From positions 930,001 to 994,000 of the forward strand of contig NZ_QPHM01000001.1 of the NCBI RefSeq assembly GCF_003336245.1: a DNA stretch of 64,000 nucleotides, written 5' to 3'. Source of the DNA: Haloplanus salinus. GTDB lineage: Archaea; Halobacteriota; Halobacteria; Halobacteriales; Haloferacaceae. Shown here piece by piece: positions 8,619 to 17,856 of the stretch. Position 1 is the stretch's first letter, and the number at the start of each line of letters is the position of its first letter. A model generated the notes under the pieces. It was not told the DNA's origin. It searched no databases and worked only from the letters and a program-made list of their open reading frames with translations. A program made the translations under genes and the position numbers.

Positions 8619-9210
8619 TTGGACGGCGCTTCTCAGATTTGATTTCGTCGACCGACCGCGGGGGGAGGGGTTCTCCCCGTCCCCGTTACCCTCGCCAGGG
8701 TCGGGGGGCAGAAGCCTCGGAGTCGCCGGCGCGGTGGCCGCGACAATCGTCGTTCACGAACGCCGTCCTCGCTCGTTTGCCACACGGCGAGAAGATGCCG
8801 TTCGGCGGCCGAAGGCGCCGTCGACGGGGCCGGCGTCGGAGCCGCGGTCCGCGGGACGGTCCCGTAGTTCCGCGGCGGCGTCGCCCTCGGCGCCGAGCGT
8901 CGGGCCCATGGCGCACTACCCCCGGACGTGGCGGTCGGGAGCGTGGTACGAGCCACGGCGGTCGGACGCGATACGTCTACGTCGGGGAGCGTGAACCGAC
9001 GCTCGGAGCCGTATTCCTCGGTGGTGTCCACCGACGGGCCACGACGGAGCGCCCAACTGACAGGTAAATAAACTATCAGCCGTGCAGCTATCTCGGCGGT
9101 GCGAACGGCACGGCAACGCGGCGGTTGGCCGTCCGCCGCGACGACGGCCGTGGGTGCGACCGTCCGGCCCCCGCGAACGGGAGCGGATGCACGGCGGGCG
9201 GGGCGTGAGG
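8619..9210. other. Region without a convincing gene
   Basis: About 590 bases between the divergent tad operon and the stress-protein gene. Open frames exist in several phases but are Arg/Pro-rich and match nothing I recognise. In haloarchaea the tadA ATPase normally sits here, directly upstream of tadC, so this may be a scar left by its loss or movement, but I see no recognisable tadA remnant such as a Walker motif. Confidence 0.4.
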
Positions 9211-9246
9211 CGATACTATAAGCCCGAGCCGAATAAAGTCGGATTC

Positions 9247-9696
9247 GTGACCCTACTGGTGCCATTCGACGGATCGGCCCTCGCCGAGGCGGCCCTGCGG
9301 CGCGCCCGCGAGTTCGCCGGCTACCGGGACGAGGCGGTGGTCGTCCTGACGGTCGTCCCCGAGGACGAGTCGTTCGCGGTGGAGCGCGGCTGGATCGACC
9401 CCGGCGAGCCGTACGATCCCGAGGAGGTCTGCACGGAGTTCGAACTGCGCGTCGCGGAGATTGACGCCGACGCGACGTTTCGGTGTGAGCGGCCGTCGCC
9501 GAGCGAGCATCCGACGGCGACGACCATCGACGACGTCACCCAGACGATCCGGTCGGTCGCCGCGGAACTCGACGTCTCCATCATTTTCGTCGGGAGCGAG
9601 AACGCCGGCCGCGTCTCGATGCCGGTGACGAGCGTCGGCGGGCCGCTCTCGACGGACGGCAGGTACGACGTCCACATCATCCGGCGGGCGGAGTAG
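9247..9696 (+). CDS. Universal stress protein UspA-type
   Basis: The 149-residue protein begins at GTG 9247 with TLLVPFDGSALAEAALRRA, the classic first strand and helix of the Usp fold. It has a VVLTVVPE second strand and a SIIFVGSENAGRV strand where the ATP-binding G-2x-G-9x-G motif would be; the motif is degenerate here, so ATP binding is uncertain. The box ACTATAAG at about 9215 lies 27-30 bp upstream, placing the transcript start within a few bases of the GTG, so the mRNA is probably leaderless. The longer upstream extension of the frame is not supported. Confidence 0.85.
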   Translation: MTLLVPFDGSALAEAALRRAREFAGYRDEAVVVLTVVPEDESFAVERGWIDPGEPYDPEEVCTEFELRVAEIDADATFRCERPSPSEHPTATTIDDVTQTIRSVAAELDVSIIFVGSENAGRVSMPVTSVGGPLSTDGRYDVHIIRRAE

Positions 9697-9699
9697 GGG

Positions 9700-10071
9700 T
9701 CAGCGGCCCCGTCCCGTCGACACCCGCGCCACCGGATTCCCCCAGCCGACGAGCACGCAGCCGAGCAGGCCGCCGTAGGTCACGAGTCCCCACGCGGCCG
9801 CGCCGACGAGCCAGGGTGCCCGCGGGGCGAGGACGACGGCGACGAGGACGACGGCGGCGGCGCTCGCGAGGGGGACGCCGCGCCGTTCCCAGCCCGTCGC
9901 GAGCGCCGGTGAGGCGAGGAAGGCCCACTCGATCCCGAGGGTGCCCGCGACGCCGACGGCGACGGCGAGGGGATCGAGGAAGACGCCGACGCCGACGGTA
10001 CGGCCCCCGACGACGACGAGGGCGACGAGGGTCAGGCAGGCGAGGGCACCGTCGCGGCGGGCGTCGGCCAT
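9700..10071 (-). CDS. Predicted membrane protein, four helices, function unknown
   Basis: The 123-residue product is almost entirely hydrophobic, with about four transmembrane helices separated by short Arg/Gly turns and a basic C-terminus (RVSTGRGR). It converges on the stress-protein gene with a 3-bp gap and diverges from the histidine kinase gene 100 bp upstream. No known family is recognised. Confidence 0.62.
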   Translation of the reverse strand: MADARRDGALACLTLVALVVVGGRTVGVGVFLDPLAVAVGVAGTLGIEWAFLASPALATGWERRGVPLASAAAVVLVAVVLAPRAPWLVGAAAWGLVTYGGLLGCVLVGWGNPVARVSTGRGR

Positions 10072-10174
10072 ACGGACGGGCGGGGCTTGGCGAACAAAGC
10101 CCTCACGGATGGGAGAATCAATCGTGAAAACCCGACCAACGTTTACAAGACGCTCCCGACCTGACGGGCGGCGG

Positions 10175-12127
10175 ATGGACGCCAGTGGCTACCGAGAGGA
10201 GATTTACGGCGTCTTCGCCGGTGCCGGCGGGGACGCCGACGTGACCGAGCGGGTGGAGCGGGCGCTCGGCGTCGGAACCGAGTATCTCGGACTCCCCATC
10301 GGCTTTCTCACGCGGATCGACGACGGGGAGCAGGAGATCGTCGCGACCACCGGGCGACACGCGGGGATTCGAGCGGGTGAACGGTGTCCGCTAGACGAGG
10401 CGTACTGCCGGCGGACGGTCGAGCGGGAGGAGACGCTGGCGGTACAGGACGCCGACGCGTCGGCGGCGGTCAACGACCGGGCGGTGCAGGCGTTCGGGCT
10501 GGGGGCCTACATCGGCGTCAAGATCACCGTCGACGACGAGACGTACGGGACGGTCTGTTTCGCCGCCGAGTCGACGCGGTCGGAACCGTTCGGCGAGTCG
10601 GAGGAGGTCTTCCTCGAACTGCTGGGGAAGCTGATCGGGCAGGCGCTCGAACGGCGGGCGTACGAACGGGAGTTGGAGGAACGAACCGCGCGACTCGAAC
10701 GCGAGAAGGCGCGGTTCGAGGGCATCGCCGAGACGAGCTTCGATATCCTCTTTCGGCTCGACCGAGCGGGTACCTTCACCTACGTCTCCGCGGCGGTCGA
10801 GCGCGTGCTGGGATACCCGCCCGAGGAACTGATCGACACCCCGTTCGCGTCGTGGCTCGACGGCGAATCGATAGACGACGCGTTGGCGGCCTTCGAGCGG
10901 ACGGTCGACGGCGAGGCGGTCGAGGGCCTCGAACTCGAGTTCGTCGACGCGACGGGCGAGCGGGTCGTCGTCGCGGTGAACGCCACGCCGATCCGGGACG
11001 ACGGCGGGGTGAGCGGGGTGCAGGGCGTCGGTCGGGACGTGACCGGACGGAAGCAGCGCGAACGGGAGTTGCGGCGGAAGACCCGCGCGATGGACGAGGC
11101 GCGGGTGGGCATCTCGATGGCCGACGCCGAGGGTGACCTGCCGCTCGTCTACGCCAACGAGGGCTTCGAGCGCGTGACCGGCTACGACGCCGCGGAGATA
11201 CTGGGTCGGAACTGCCGGTTCCTGCAGGGGGCGGCGACCGACCAGTCGGCCGTCGACGAACTCGGCGACGCGGTCGCCGCCGGGGAGCCGGCCTCGGTCG
11301 AACTGCTCAACTACCGCGCCGACGACTCGCCGTTCTGGAATCAGGTGCGGCTCAGCCCCATCGAGGGGCCGGGGGGCGACCTCACCCACTATCTCGGGTT
11401 CCAGACCGACGTGACCGAGCGCAAGCGGACCGAACAGCTCGTTCGCCTGCTCAACCGCGTACTCCGGCACAACCTCCGCAACGACCTGAACGTCCTGCTC
11501 GGCGTGGGCACCCACCTCCAGTCCGGGCTGACCGCGGAGGACGACGTGAGCGACCTCGGCGACCGGATCGAGCGGACCGCGAACCGACTGGTGGGGACGA
11601 GCGAGCAGGCCCGCGAACTGGAGCGGTACGCGCGCCGCGAACGCGAGCCCCAGCGACTCGACCCCGCGGCCCTGTTCGACGCCGCGACGAACGACGTTCC
11701 CGAGGGGGTGACCGTCGACGCCGCGGTGCGGACCGAACGGGGGATCTGTGCCGGCCCCGAACTGGAGACGGCGCTGACGGAGCTCGTCGAGAACGCCGTG
11801 GAACACGACCCCGCCGCCGGGACGAGCGTCGAACTCGAAGCGACGGACGACGGCGAGTGGGTCGAACTCACCGTCGGGGACGACGGGGTGGGCATCGACG
11901 ACATGGAGGCCGCGGCCATCGACGCGGGCGAGGAGACGGACCTCGTCCACTGCTCCGGGTTGGGGCTGTGGCTGGTCAACTGGATCGTGACGCGCTACGG
12001 CGGCTCCTTCGGTATCCGCGAGCGGGACGACGGGGCCGGGTCGGTCGCCTCGATCAGGCTCCCCGCCATCGACGACGACACGCCGGTCGACGCCGTCAAG
12101 CGGCGGCCGACCGTCCTCTTTCGCTAA
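10175..12127 (+). CDS. GAF-PAS-LOV sensor histidine kinase
   Basis: The 650-residue soluble sensor kinase reads, in order: a GAF domain (about 10-165), a PAS domain (about 180-300), a LOV-type PAS (about 310-420) with GRNCRFLQG containing the photoactive Cys347, an H-box RVLRHNLRND with His432, and a HATPase_c domain with an N-box (ELVENAVEHD), DDGVGID and GLGLWLV. LOV domains bind flavin and form a Cys adduct under blue light, so blue-light or redox sensing is expected. No transmembrane helix or response regulator is adjacent. ATG 10175 is chosen because the upstream extension is shadow sequence. The stop overlaps the convergent gene by 4 bp. Confidence 0.9.
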   Translation: MDASGYREEIYGVFAGAGGDADVTERVERALGVGTEYLGLPIGFLTRIDDGEQEIVATTGRHAGIRAGERCPLDEAYCRRTVEREETLAVQDADASAAVNDRAVQAFGLGAYIGVKITVDDETYGTVCFAAESTRSEPFGESEEVFLELLGKLIGQALERRAYERELEERTARLEREKARFEGIAETSFDILFRLDRAGTFTYVSAAVERVLGYPPEELIDTPFASWLDGESIDDALAAFERTVDGEAVEGLELEFVDATGERVVVAVNATPIRDDGGVSGVQGVGRDVTGRKQRERELRRKTRAMDEARVGISMADAEGDLPLVYANEGFERVTGYDAAEILGRNCRFLQGAATDQSAVDELGDAVAAGEPASVELLNYRADDSPFWNQVRLSPIEGPGGDLTHYLGFQTDVTERKRTEQLVRLLNRVLRHNLRNDLNVLLGVGTHLQSGLTAEDDVSDLGDRIERTANRLVGTSEQARELERYARREREPQRLDPAALFDAATNDVPEGVTVDAAVRTERGICAGPELETALTELVENAVEHDPAAGTSVELEATDDGEWVELTVGDDGVGIDDMEAAAIDAGEETDLVHCSGLGLWLVNWIVTRYGGSFGIRERDDGAGSVASIRLPAIDDDTPVDAVKRRPTVLFR

Positions 12128-12456
12128 CCCTCCGCGATCCGACCCCCGGCCGCGAGATGGAGGGAGTAGGCGATCAGGACGAGACCGGCGAGTTGGAGGA
12201 CGCGGACGAGCAGTCGGAACACGTCCTGGAACCCGAGGGTGACGACGTGGAGGGCGATCAGCCCCTGCCCGACGACGGCGAGCAGGTAGGTGACGCCGAA
12301 GAGGAGGATCATACCGGCGGCGAGATACCGCATCGCGGGCTCGTCGTTGCGGCGGAGGCCGCGGTAGGCCTGATAGCCGATATAGAGGCCGACGAGTGCG
12401 GAGCCGGTGGCCGCGGCGCTCGCGAGCAGGTCGACGAGCGGGGCGGCGGCAACCAT
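12124..12456 (-). CDS. Small membrane protein paired with winged-helix regulator
   Basis: The 110-residue protein has three hydrophobic helices (about 10-30, 45-67 and 75-98). It begins one base after the stop of the winged-helix gene, and in haloarchaea small membrane proteins of this kind are regularly encoded right behind such regulators, so the two are probably co-transcribed and functionally linked. No catalytic motif is visible. Confidence 0.78.
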   Translation of the reverse strand: MVAAAPLVDLLASAAATGSALVGLYIGYQAYRGLRRNDEPAMRYLAAGMILLFGVTYLLAVVGQGLIALHVVTLGFQDVFRLLVRVLQLAGLVLIAYSLHLAAGGRIAEG

Positions 12457-12457
12457 C

Positions 12458-12802
12458 TCAGAACTCCCCCCAGAGGCGTGTGAGTTCGTCGGCCACGTCC
12501 GTCTCGGTTCGGTCGACGGTCCAGTCGACCTCGCCGTCGTCGACGACGAGTTCGAACCGCTCGATGGCGGCGACGTAGACGGTGTCGTGGTGGCCGTCGC
12601 TCCGCGGGCGCGTCCGCTCGTCGAGCAGGGCGGCGTCGACGAGGCGGTCGACCCGGCGGTAGACGGCGGAGGTGGAGACGCCACAGCGCTCGCTCAGCTC
12701 CGCCGCCGACAGCGGCTCCGCGCTCGTCGCCGCGAGGATGGTCCGGACGTGCTCGTCGTCGAACAGGCCGACGAGCGTGGAGAGGTCGGGGTCGTCCGCC
12801 AC
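12458..12802 (-). CDS. Winged helix-turn-helix transcriptional regulator
   Basis: The 114-residue protein has an ArsR/TrmB-like winged helix: helices around LVGLFDDEHVRTILAATS, a recognition helix CGVSTSAVYRRVDRLVDAALL (about residues 39-60) and a wing ERTRPRSDGHHDTVYVAAIE. The GTG at 12802 is chosen; a TTTATT element lies about 20-25 bp upstream, consistent with a near-leaderless message. It precedes the small membrane protein by one base. The regulated genes are unknown. Confidence 0.85.
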   Translation of the reverse strand: MADDPDLSTLVGLFDDEHVRTILAATSAEPLSAAELSERCGVSTSAVYRRVDRLVDAALLDERTRPRSDGHHDTVYVAAIERFELVVDDGEVDWTVDRTETDVADELTRLWGEF

Positions 12803-12894
12803 GGATGGATCAGTCCTGTGACCGAGAAATAAATCGCCCGCCCACCTCGGCGGGGCGGGCAACGACGGGACGCTCGGGGGCGATGCGGCGGCGA

Positions 12895-14226
12895 TCACGA
12901 CGACCCCTCTAGAGGCACCGCGAACAGCGGTCGTGACGACGAACTGGGCGCGTACGACACCTGCATCCGGGTCGCCGGCCTCGGTTCGGCGGCCGCATAC
13001 GGGTCCGCGGCGTCGTGGTCGACCTCGTCGGGGTCGATCACCCCGACCGTCGGCCGGTCGCGCACGTCGACCGTCGCCGTCTCGCCGGGCGTGAGTCGGT
13101 CGGTGTCGGTCGGGAACGGCCGCGACGCCGGAAGCGTGAACAGCCCGTCGGGTGCGTCGACGCCGAATCTGAGCGAGAGTGTATCGGCGGGGACGGCGTC
13201 GCCCGCCTCGTGGCGGAGGGTGATCGCCCGCGGGTCGCGTTCGCGGTCGTACCCCCACGTCACCTGCGGCGGATACGGTGGCGTGATGTCGCCGGGGTCG
13301 ATTCCCTCGCCCGGCGGGATCCGGCCCTCGACCGTGACGAGCCGGCCGTCGATCCGGAAGTCGGAGTTCGCCACCTCGCGGGTCAGGACGGTGCCGTCGA
13401 CGGCGCGGTCCCGGAGGTCGGCCTCGGGCGGGGTGTGCCCCTCGGGGTAGAGAAACGTCATCACGTGGTAGGCGATGTCGCCGTCGAACCGGAAGCCCTC
13501 GCATTTCCGCCAGTAGCGACCCTCGGGCGGGTCGTCCGTCGGTGGGATATACTCGACCATCCGACTCTCGCCGACCGTGTCGGTGAGCCGTTCGACGCCG
13601 GGGGTGGCGTTGTGGTAGCGGTCGATCCGGCCGGCGCGGGCGTCGAGCAGGGCGTCGATCCGGGGGTGATCGTGGACACGCCGGCTCGACCGGACGATGG
13701 TCCCGTCGCGGACGGCGACCCGTCGGGGCACGTCGTCGCGGGCGAACAGGTCGTAGTCGCGGTGCGTCCCCGCGGCCGCGTAGCCGCTCCGGACAAGCGT
13801 CTCGGCGACGGCGACGGCGGCGAAGTCGCCAGCGAGGACGGTACCGAAGGGGGTGTACAGGAGGCGGTCGTAGTTCGGGTAGCCGACGCCGAAGTGGTCG
13901 AGGTGGCTCAGGAGTCGCTTGCGGGGCGTGGTGAACCGAACGGGCGCGGGGTAGTCGAGAGCGCCGGGGCGGCGAAACAGGAAGGCGTAGCGCTCGGCCT
14001 CGACGCCGTCGACGGCCGAGGGAGCGGGGAGCCACCGGCGGTACCGCGGCGGGTCCGCGTCGGGAACGTCGATGCGGCCGAATCGCTGTGCGGAGCCGAG
14101 CGGGGGGAGGGCCGACGTACAGCCGGCCGTCGCGGCGGCGACGCCGGTCGCGACGGCGCCCGCGCCGCGGCGGAGGAACGCGCGGCGCGTTGGGGAGGTG
14201 TCGTCAGCGGGGGTGTTGGGGACCAT
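12895..14226 (-). CDS. Tat-exported lipoprotein, function unknown
   Basis: The 443-residue protein starts at ATG 14226 with SPTRRAFLRRGAGAVATG, a Tat signal, and a TAGCTS lipobox near residue 32, so it should be exported folded and anchored by lipid-modified Cys. The body has no recognised domain; it contains many Tyr/Asp-rich beta strands and a conserved-looking segment RYWRKCEGFRFDGDIAYHV. An alternative upstream start would place the twin-arginine motif too far in. A stretch GGATATATATATG at about 14300 may be part of its promoter. Confidence 0.78.
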   Translation of the reverse strand: MVPNTPADDTSPTRRAFLRRGAGAVATGVAAATAGCTSALPPLGSAQRFGRIDVPDADPPRYRRWLPAPSAVDGVEAERYAFLFRRPGALDYPAPVRFTTPRKRLLSHLDHFGVGYPNYDRLLYTPFGTVLAGDFAAVAVAETLVRSGYAAAGTHRDYDLFARDDVPRRVAVRDGTIVRSSRRVHDHPRIDALLDARAGRIDRYHNATPGVERLTDTVGESRMVEYIPPTDDPPEGRYWRKCEGFRFDGDIAYHVMTFLYPEGHTPPEADLRDRAVDGTVLTREVANSDFRIDGRLVTVEGRIPPGEGIDPGDITPPYPPQVTWGYDRERDPRAITLRHEAGDAVPADTLSLRFGVDAPDGLFTLPASRPFPTDTDRLTPGETATVDVRDRPTVGVIDPDEVDHDAADPYAAAEPRPATRMQVSYAPSSSSRPLFAVPLEGSS

Positions 14227-14374
14227 CGCAGCCGTCCCGACACGCCGGGGGCGTATCACACCCCGTGACGGACTGCGCCGCCGCACAGTCCGTCGACGGA
14301 TATATATATGATACGCCGAACCGGTCGGGTCGACAGTATCGACACGCGCCTAAGTTCCGAAACGGATTTTAATT

Positions 14375-14390
14375 TTTAGGTTGGCCTAAA
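14375..14390 (+). promoter_or_regulatory. DtxR/iron-regulator-like palindrome
   Basis: TTTAGGttggCCTAAA is a perfect 6+4+6 inverted repeat with the TTAGG...CCTAA half-sites typical of DtxR-family metal-dependent repressors, which haloarchaea have (SirR/Idr proteins). It sits in an AT-rich tract (ATTTTAATTTTTAGG) three bases upstream of a GTG at 14393, so bound repressor would cover the transcript start. Metal control of the downstream small gene is inferred. Confidence 0.55.
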
Positions 14391-14392
14391 CT

Positions 14393-14635
14393 GTGCCGAA
14401 CGAAACGGACCGCGAGTGGAGACCGGCACCGCGAAGCTGCGTCGTGGGGGATCGCTGATGCGGGGCGCACGAGTGGGTAATCGTCGATACGGCGTCCGAG
14501 CCGGCGGAGTACGGCATTCCCGAACTCCCGGCGTGGCGGGGCAGCCGCGACGGCGACGGCAGTCTCGCCTTCGTCGCGGACGGTGACGACGAGCCGTTCA
14601 TCGCCGCCGAGTCGCCGGTCCGCGTCCGTCGCTGA
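14393..14635 (+). pseudogene. Small gene with in-frame UGA inside a likely CxxC zinc motif
   Basis: From GTG 14393 the frame reads VPNETDREWRPAPRSCVVGDR, then TGA at 14456-14458, then CGAHEWVIVDTASEPAEY and on to a stop at 14635. The part after the TGA has good acidic haloarchaeal composition but no ATG or GTG of its own. Removing the 12 bases GGGGATCGCTGA would restore SCVVCGAHEW, an ordinary CxxC metal-binding knuckle. The simplest reading is a small zinc-ribbon-like gene broken by a 12-bp insertion; readthrough is an alternative. The upstream iron-box-like palindrome shows the promoter is still structured. Confidence 0.5.
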
Positions 14636-14640
14636 TCACC

Positions 14641-16443
14641 TCACTCCAGCTGGTGGTAGTCGAGTTCGTGGCCGGCGTCGAGGGCGTCCCGCACCGCCGC
14701 GCTCGGCTCGTCGACGGGCGCCGTCGAGAGCGCCATCGACCCGAGGGTGCCCCGCTCGGCGACGACGTTCCGCCGCCAGTCGGGGTCGGTGTCGGGGTAG
14801 TCGGGGCGGTGGTGTGCGCCACGGGACTCGGTGCGCTCGTGGGCGCTCCGGAGGACGGCCTCGGCGACGAGCAGCCCGAACTGGAGGTTTAGCGCGAACT
14901 CGAACGACCGGCTCGTCCGGTCGCCCACGTCGAGGTCCACGACCCGTCCACGGAGCGCGGCGAGGGCGTCGAGGCCGGCGTCGAGGCCCGCCTCGTCGCG
15001 GTGGATGCCGGCGTGGTCCCAGAGGACGTCCCGGAGGTCGTCGAGCAGGGTCTCGGGGGACGTCGAGCCGTCGCTCCCGGCGAGGGTGGCGAGGTCGGCG
15101 AAGTGGTGCCGGGCGACGGCGTGGAGCGTCGCGTCGGCGTCGGCGTCGGACCCCTCGGCTAGCCGCGACGCGATGGCGTCGCCCGTTAGCTGCCCGTACG
15201 CGATGGTCTCGGCCAGCGAGTTGCCGCCGAGGCGGTTCGCGCCGTGGACGCCCGCCATCGTCTCGCCGATGGCGTAGAGGCCGTCCACGTCCGTCTCGCC
15301 GTCGTCGTCGACGACGACCCCACCCATGCCGTAGTGGGCCGTGGGTGCGACTTCGACCGGTTCGGTCGCCATGTCGACGCCGAGATCCGCGAACCGCTCG
15401 TACATCCGGGGGAGACGCTCCTGGATGAACGCCCGGTCGCGGTGGGAGATGTCGAGGTAGACGCCGCCGGCCTCGGTGCCGCGGCCGGCCGCGATCTCCT
15501 CGTCGATGGCGCGGGCCACCACGTCGCGGGCGTCGAGTTCCATCTGGTCGGGCGAGTACCGCTCCATGAACCGCTCCCCATCGGCGTTGTAGAGGCGGCC
15601 GCCCTCGCCGCGGACGGCCTCGGTGACGAGGCGGCCGTCCCACTCGTCGCCGTAGCGGGCGCCGACCATGCCCGTCGGGTGGAACTGGACGAACTCCGCG
15701 TCCACGAGGCGGGCGCCGGCGTCGTAGGCGAGCGCCGGGCCGTCGCCCGTGTTCTCGTCGTCGCGTGAGGAGTGCCGCCGGTAGAGGCTCGTGTACCCGC
15801 CCGCCGCGAGGACGACCACGTCGGCGTCGAACAGCAGGAAGTCGCCGGTGTCGAGGTCGGTGGCGGCGGCGCCGAGGATTCGCTCGCCCGCGTCGTCGGT
15901 CAGTAGCTTCGACACGAAGACGTTCTCGCGGTACGGGATCGACAGCGACTGCGCCCGGTCGACGAGGGTGTCGAGGAGGGACTCGCCGGTGTGGTCGCCG
16001 GCGAAGGCGGTGCGACGGAACGACTGCGCGCCGAAGTAGCGCTGGTCGATGTCGCCCTCGTCGGTTCGGCTGAACGCCATCCCCCAGTCGTCGAGTTCGC
16101 GGAGGAGGGCGGGCATCCGCCGCGTCACGGCCTCGACTTTCGCGGGGTCGTTGAGGTGGTGGCCCTCGTTCAGCGTGTCGGCGGCGTGGATGGCCCAATC
16201 GTCCTCGGGGTCGTGGGTCCCGAGGGCGCCGTTGATGCCGCCACGCGCCCACGTCGTGTGGGCGTCGCCGTGGCTCCGCTTGCCGATGACGAGGATGTCG
16301 GCGGGGTCGACGCCCCGCTCGACCAGTTGGATAGCCGTCCGGGCGCCGGCCGCGCCGGCGCCGACGATCAGGGCGTCGACGGCGTGGGTCTCGTAGTCGA
16401 CCGAACGCGAGTCGTCGCTCGGCGGTCGGGAAGAACTGTCCAT
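14641..16443 (-). CDS. FAD-dependent dehydrogenase, SdhA/FrdA/L-aspartate oxidase family
   Basis: The 600-residue flavoprotein has the FAD-binding start DALIVGAGAAGARTAIQL, the HTTWARGGINGALG loop of this family, a substrate-pocket stretch FVQFHPTGMV (His and Thr conserved), and the second FAD segment HGANRLGGNSLAE. The length matches succinate dehydrogenase flavoproteins and NadB. No iron-sulfur or membrane subunit is adjacent, which favours a stand-alone aspartate-oxidase-like or uncharacterised fumarate-reductase-like role over complex II. ATG 16443 gives a short acidic head before the fold. The exact substrate cannot be read from the sequence. Confidence 0.85.
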   Translation of the reverse strand: MDSSSRPPSDDSRSVDYETHAVDALIVGAGAAGARTAIQLVERGVDPADILVIGKRSHGDAHTTWARGGINGALGTHDPEDDWAIHAADTLNEGHHLNDPAKVEAVTRRMPALLRELDDWGMAFSRTDEGDIDQRYFGAQSFRRTAFAGDHTGESLLDTLVDRAQSLSIPYRENVFVSKLLTDDAGERILGAAATDLDTGDFLLFDADVVVLAAGGYTSLYRRHSSRDDENTGDGPALAYDAGARLVDAEFVQFHPTGMVGARYGDEWDGRLVTEAVRGEGGRLYNADGERFMERYSPDQMELDARDVVARAIDEEIAAGRGTEAGGVYLDISHRDRAFIQERLPRMYERFADLGVDMATEPVEVAPTAHYGMGGVVVDDDGETDVDGLYAIGETMAGVHGANRLGGNSLAETIAYGQLTGDAIASRLAEGSDADADATLHAVARHHFADLATLAGSDGSTSPETLLDDLRDVLWDHAGIHRDEAGLDAGLDALAALRGRVVDLDVGDRTSRSFEFALNLQFGLLVAEAVLRSAHERTESRGAHHRPDYPDTDPDWRRNVVAERGTLGSMALSTAPVDEPSAAVRDALDAGHELDYHQLE

Positions 16444-16951
16444 GTCAACTAGTCGGTCCAGAGCGGCATAACCTCGCCGCCGCCGGCGTCACGGGTGGGT
16501 ATACGTCCGCTTCGGTGGGGGCGTTCGGGTCATCCGTGCGGTCGGCGGGGCGGCGCCCAACCGACTAAGAGGGGGGGGCGAACGGGGTCGTGACAGGCGA
16601 CACGGGTCGCCGAGGTGTATCTCGCCCGGGCGACGACGGTCCGGAAGGACTGCGAGTACGTCCGCCGGGCCGGCGGGCAGGGGTCGACCTGCCAGCCCGG
16701 ACGCGGGAGCGCTCCGACCACGGCCCGACGGGTCAGTCCAACCGGTTCGACGTCTTCGACCGTCACGTCGACCCCGGGGCGCACACCCGGTTGTCGTTCG
16801 ACGAGGAGTGACCCGGGCCGGCCCCGCTGTCGGGGACGCTGTGCGGTCGAGATCCGAATCGGGAGCACGGGTCGCGTTCGAAGGACGGGACGGTATTTTG
16901 GCGGGGGAACATACGAAGCCTTTTGTTCGAAGTTCCGCACGTTCGAGGTAG
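16444..16951. other. About 500 bases with no convincing gene
   Basis: Both strands carry open frames, for example a minus-strand one reading SLLVERQPGVRPGVDVTVED, but none has a recognisable domain, a good start or the usual acidic composition. It may hold decayed sequence at the left edge of the accessory patch. The last 60 bases, which contain T-rich tracts, probably include the promoter of the SDR gene that follows. Confidence 0.4.
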
Positions 16952-17725
16952 ATGGCTCCGCAGATTTCGGCAGAAACCGAGGCGTTGCTCGTCGGCGGAT
17001 CAAGTGGCATCGGATTGGCGACGGCGGAGCGGTTGACTCGCCGTGGCGTCGATGTCCACCTCGTCGGTCGGACGGAAACGAAACTGGAGGACGCAGTCGA
17101 GAGTCTCCCGGGGGATGGACACGGGGACTATTCCGTCGTGGATCTGCACGAGGACGACGACGTTGCGGGGTTCGTCGACGCGGTCGAGGAGTCGTCGGCA
17201 TCGATCGACTATCTGGTGAACGCGGCGGGGTCGTTCGAACCGAAGCCGTTCTTGGATCATACGGAGTCTGACTACGAGAAGTATCATAAAATAAATAAGT
17301 CGTTCTTTTTCATCACCAAGGCCGTCGCTCGAAGAATGGTAGAGGACGGTGGGGGGGCAATCGTAAACGTCGGATCGATGTGGGCACAACAGGCGGTGAA
17401 GGATACGCCGTCCTCGGCCTACTCCATGGCCAAAGCTGGACTCCACACGCTCACACGACAGCTCGCTATCGAGTTGGGAGACGACGACGTCAGGGTCAAT
17501 GCGGTGTCTCCGGCCGTGGTGGAGACGCCGATCTACGGTGAGTTCATGGATCCGGAAGACATCCACGAGAATTTGCAGGCGTTCGACGAGATGCACCCGG
17601 TCGGGGATGTCGGCCAGCCGGAAGAAGTAGCCTCGGTGATCGACTTTCTCCTCTCGGAGGAGGCGTCCTGGGTAACCGGCGCGATCTGGGACGTCGACGG
17701 CGGCGTGATGGCGGGGCTGACGTAA
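16952..17725 (+). CDS. Short-chain dehydrogenase/reductase (classical SDR)
   Basis: The 257-residue enzyme has the Rossmann motif GGSSGIGLA (about 15-23), an NAAG motif near residue 90, and the catalytic S...YSMAK (Ser143 region, Tyr and Lys near 155-160), with a C-terminal [12 protein letters not shown] block. It should oxidise or reduce a carbonyl/hydroxyl with NAD(P)(H). Base use differs from its neighbours: several AT-rich stretches (for example around 17280-17320) and less extreme third-position GC. It abuts a TnpB element on the right. This suggests acquisition by transfer. Confidence 0.9.
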   Translation: MAPQISAETEALLVGGSSGIGLATAERLTRRGVDVHLVGRTETKLEDAVESLPGDGHGDYSVVDLHEDDDVAGFVDAVEESSASIDYLVNAAGSFEPKPFLDHTESDYEKYHKINKSFFFITKAVARRMVEDGGGAIVNVGSMWAQQAVKDTPSSAYSMAKAGLHTLTRQLAIELGDDDVRVNAVSPAVVETPIYGEFMDPEDIHENLQAFDEMHPVGDVGQPEEVASVIDFLLSEEASWVTGAIWDVDGGVMAGLT

Positions 17726-17780
17726 ACTACCTCACCCTACTCCCTCGGCGCATACGCGCCTCGGTCCTTGAGGGTGTCAT

Positions 17781-17826
17781 CAGAAGCGAAGCTTCTGACT
17801 GCTAACCAGAAATCTCCGATTTCTGG
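17781..17826 (+). repeat. Double-hairpin repeat, copy 1 (3' of tnpB)
   Basis: Two perfect hairpins in tandem: CAGAAGC-GAA-GCTTCTG (17781-17797), an 8-nt spacer, then CCAGAAATC-TCC-GATTTCTGG (17806-17826). The same architecture, with identical loops and spacer length, occurs inside tnpB at 18499-18554 on the opposite strand. It may be a right-end structure of the TnpB element or an independent REP-like unit. Confidence 0.75.
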
Positions 17827-17856
17827 TGATGGGGCTTTGATGTGGACTCCCGGCAA

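Noticed and set aside
14456-14458. Selenocysteine at the in-frame UGA
   Set aside because: Haloarchaea are not known to have selenocysteine machinery, and no SECIS-like hairpin is evident; a 12-bp insertion explains the sequence more simply.
16530-17201. 223-codon minus-strand frame upstream of and overlapping the SDR
   Set aside because: Most of it is antisense to the SDR; the rest has no start site, domain or haloarchaeal composition.
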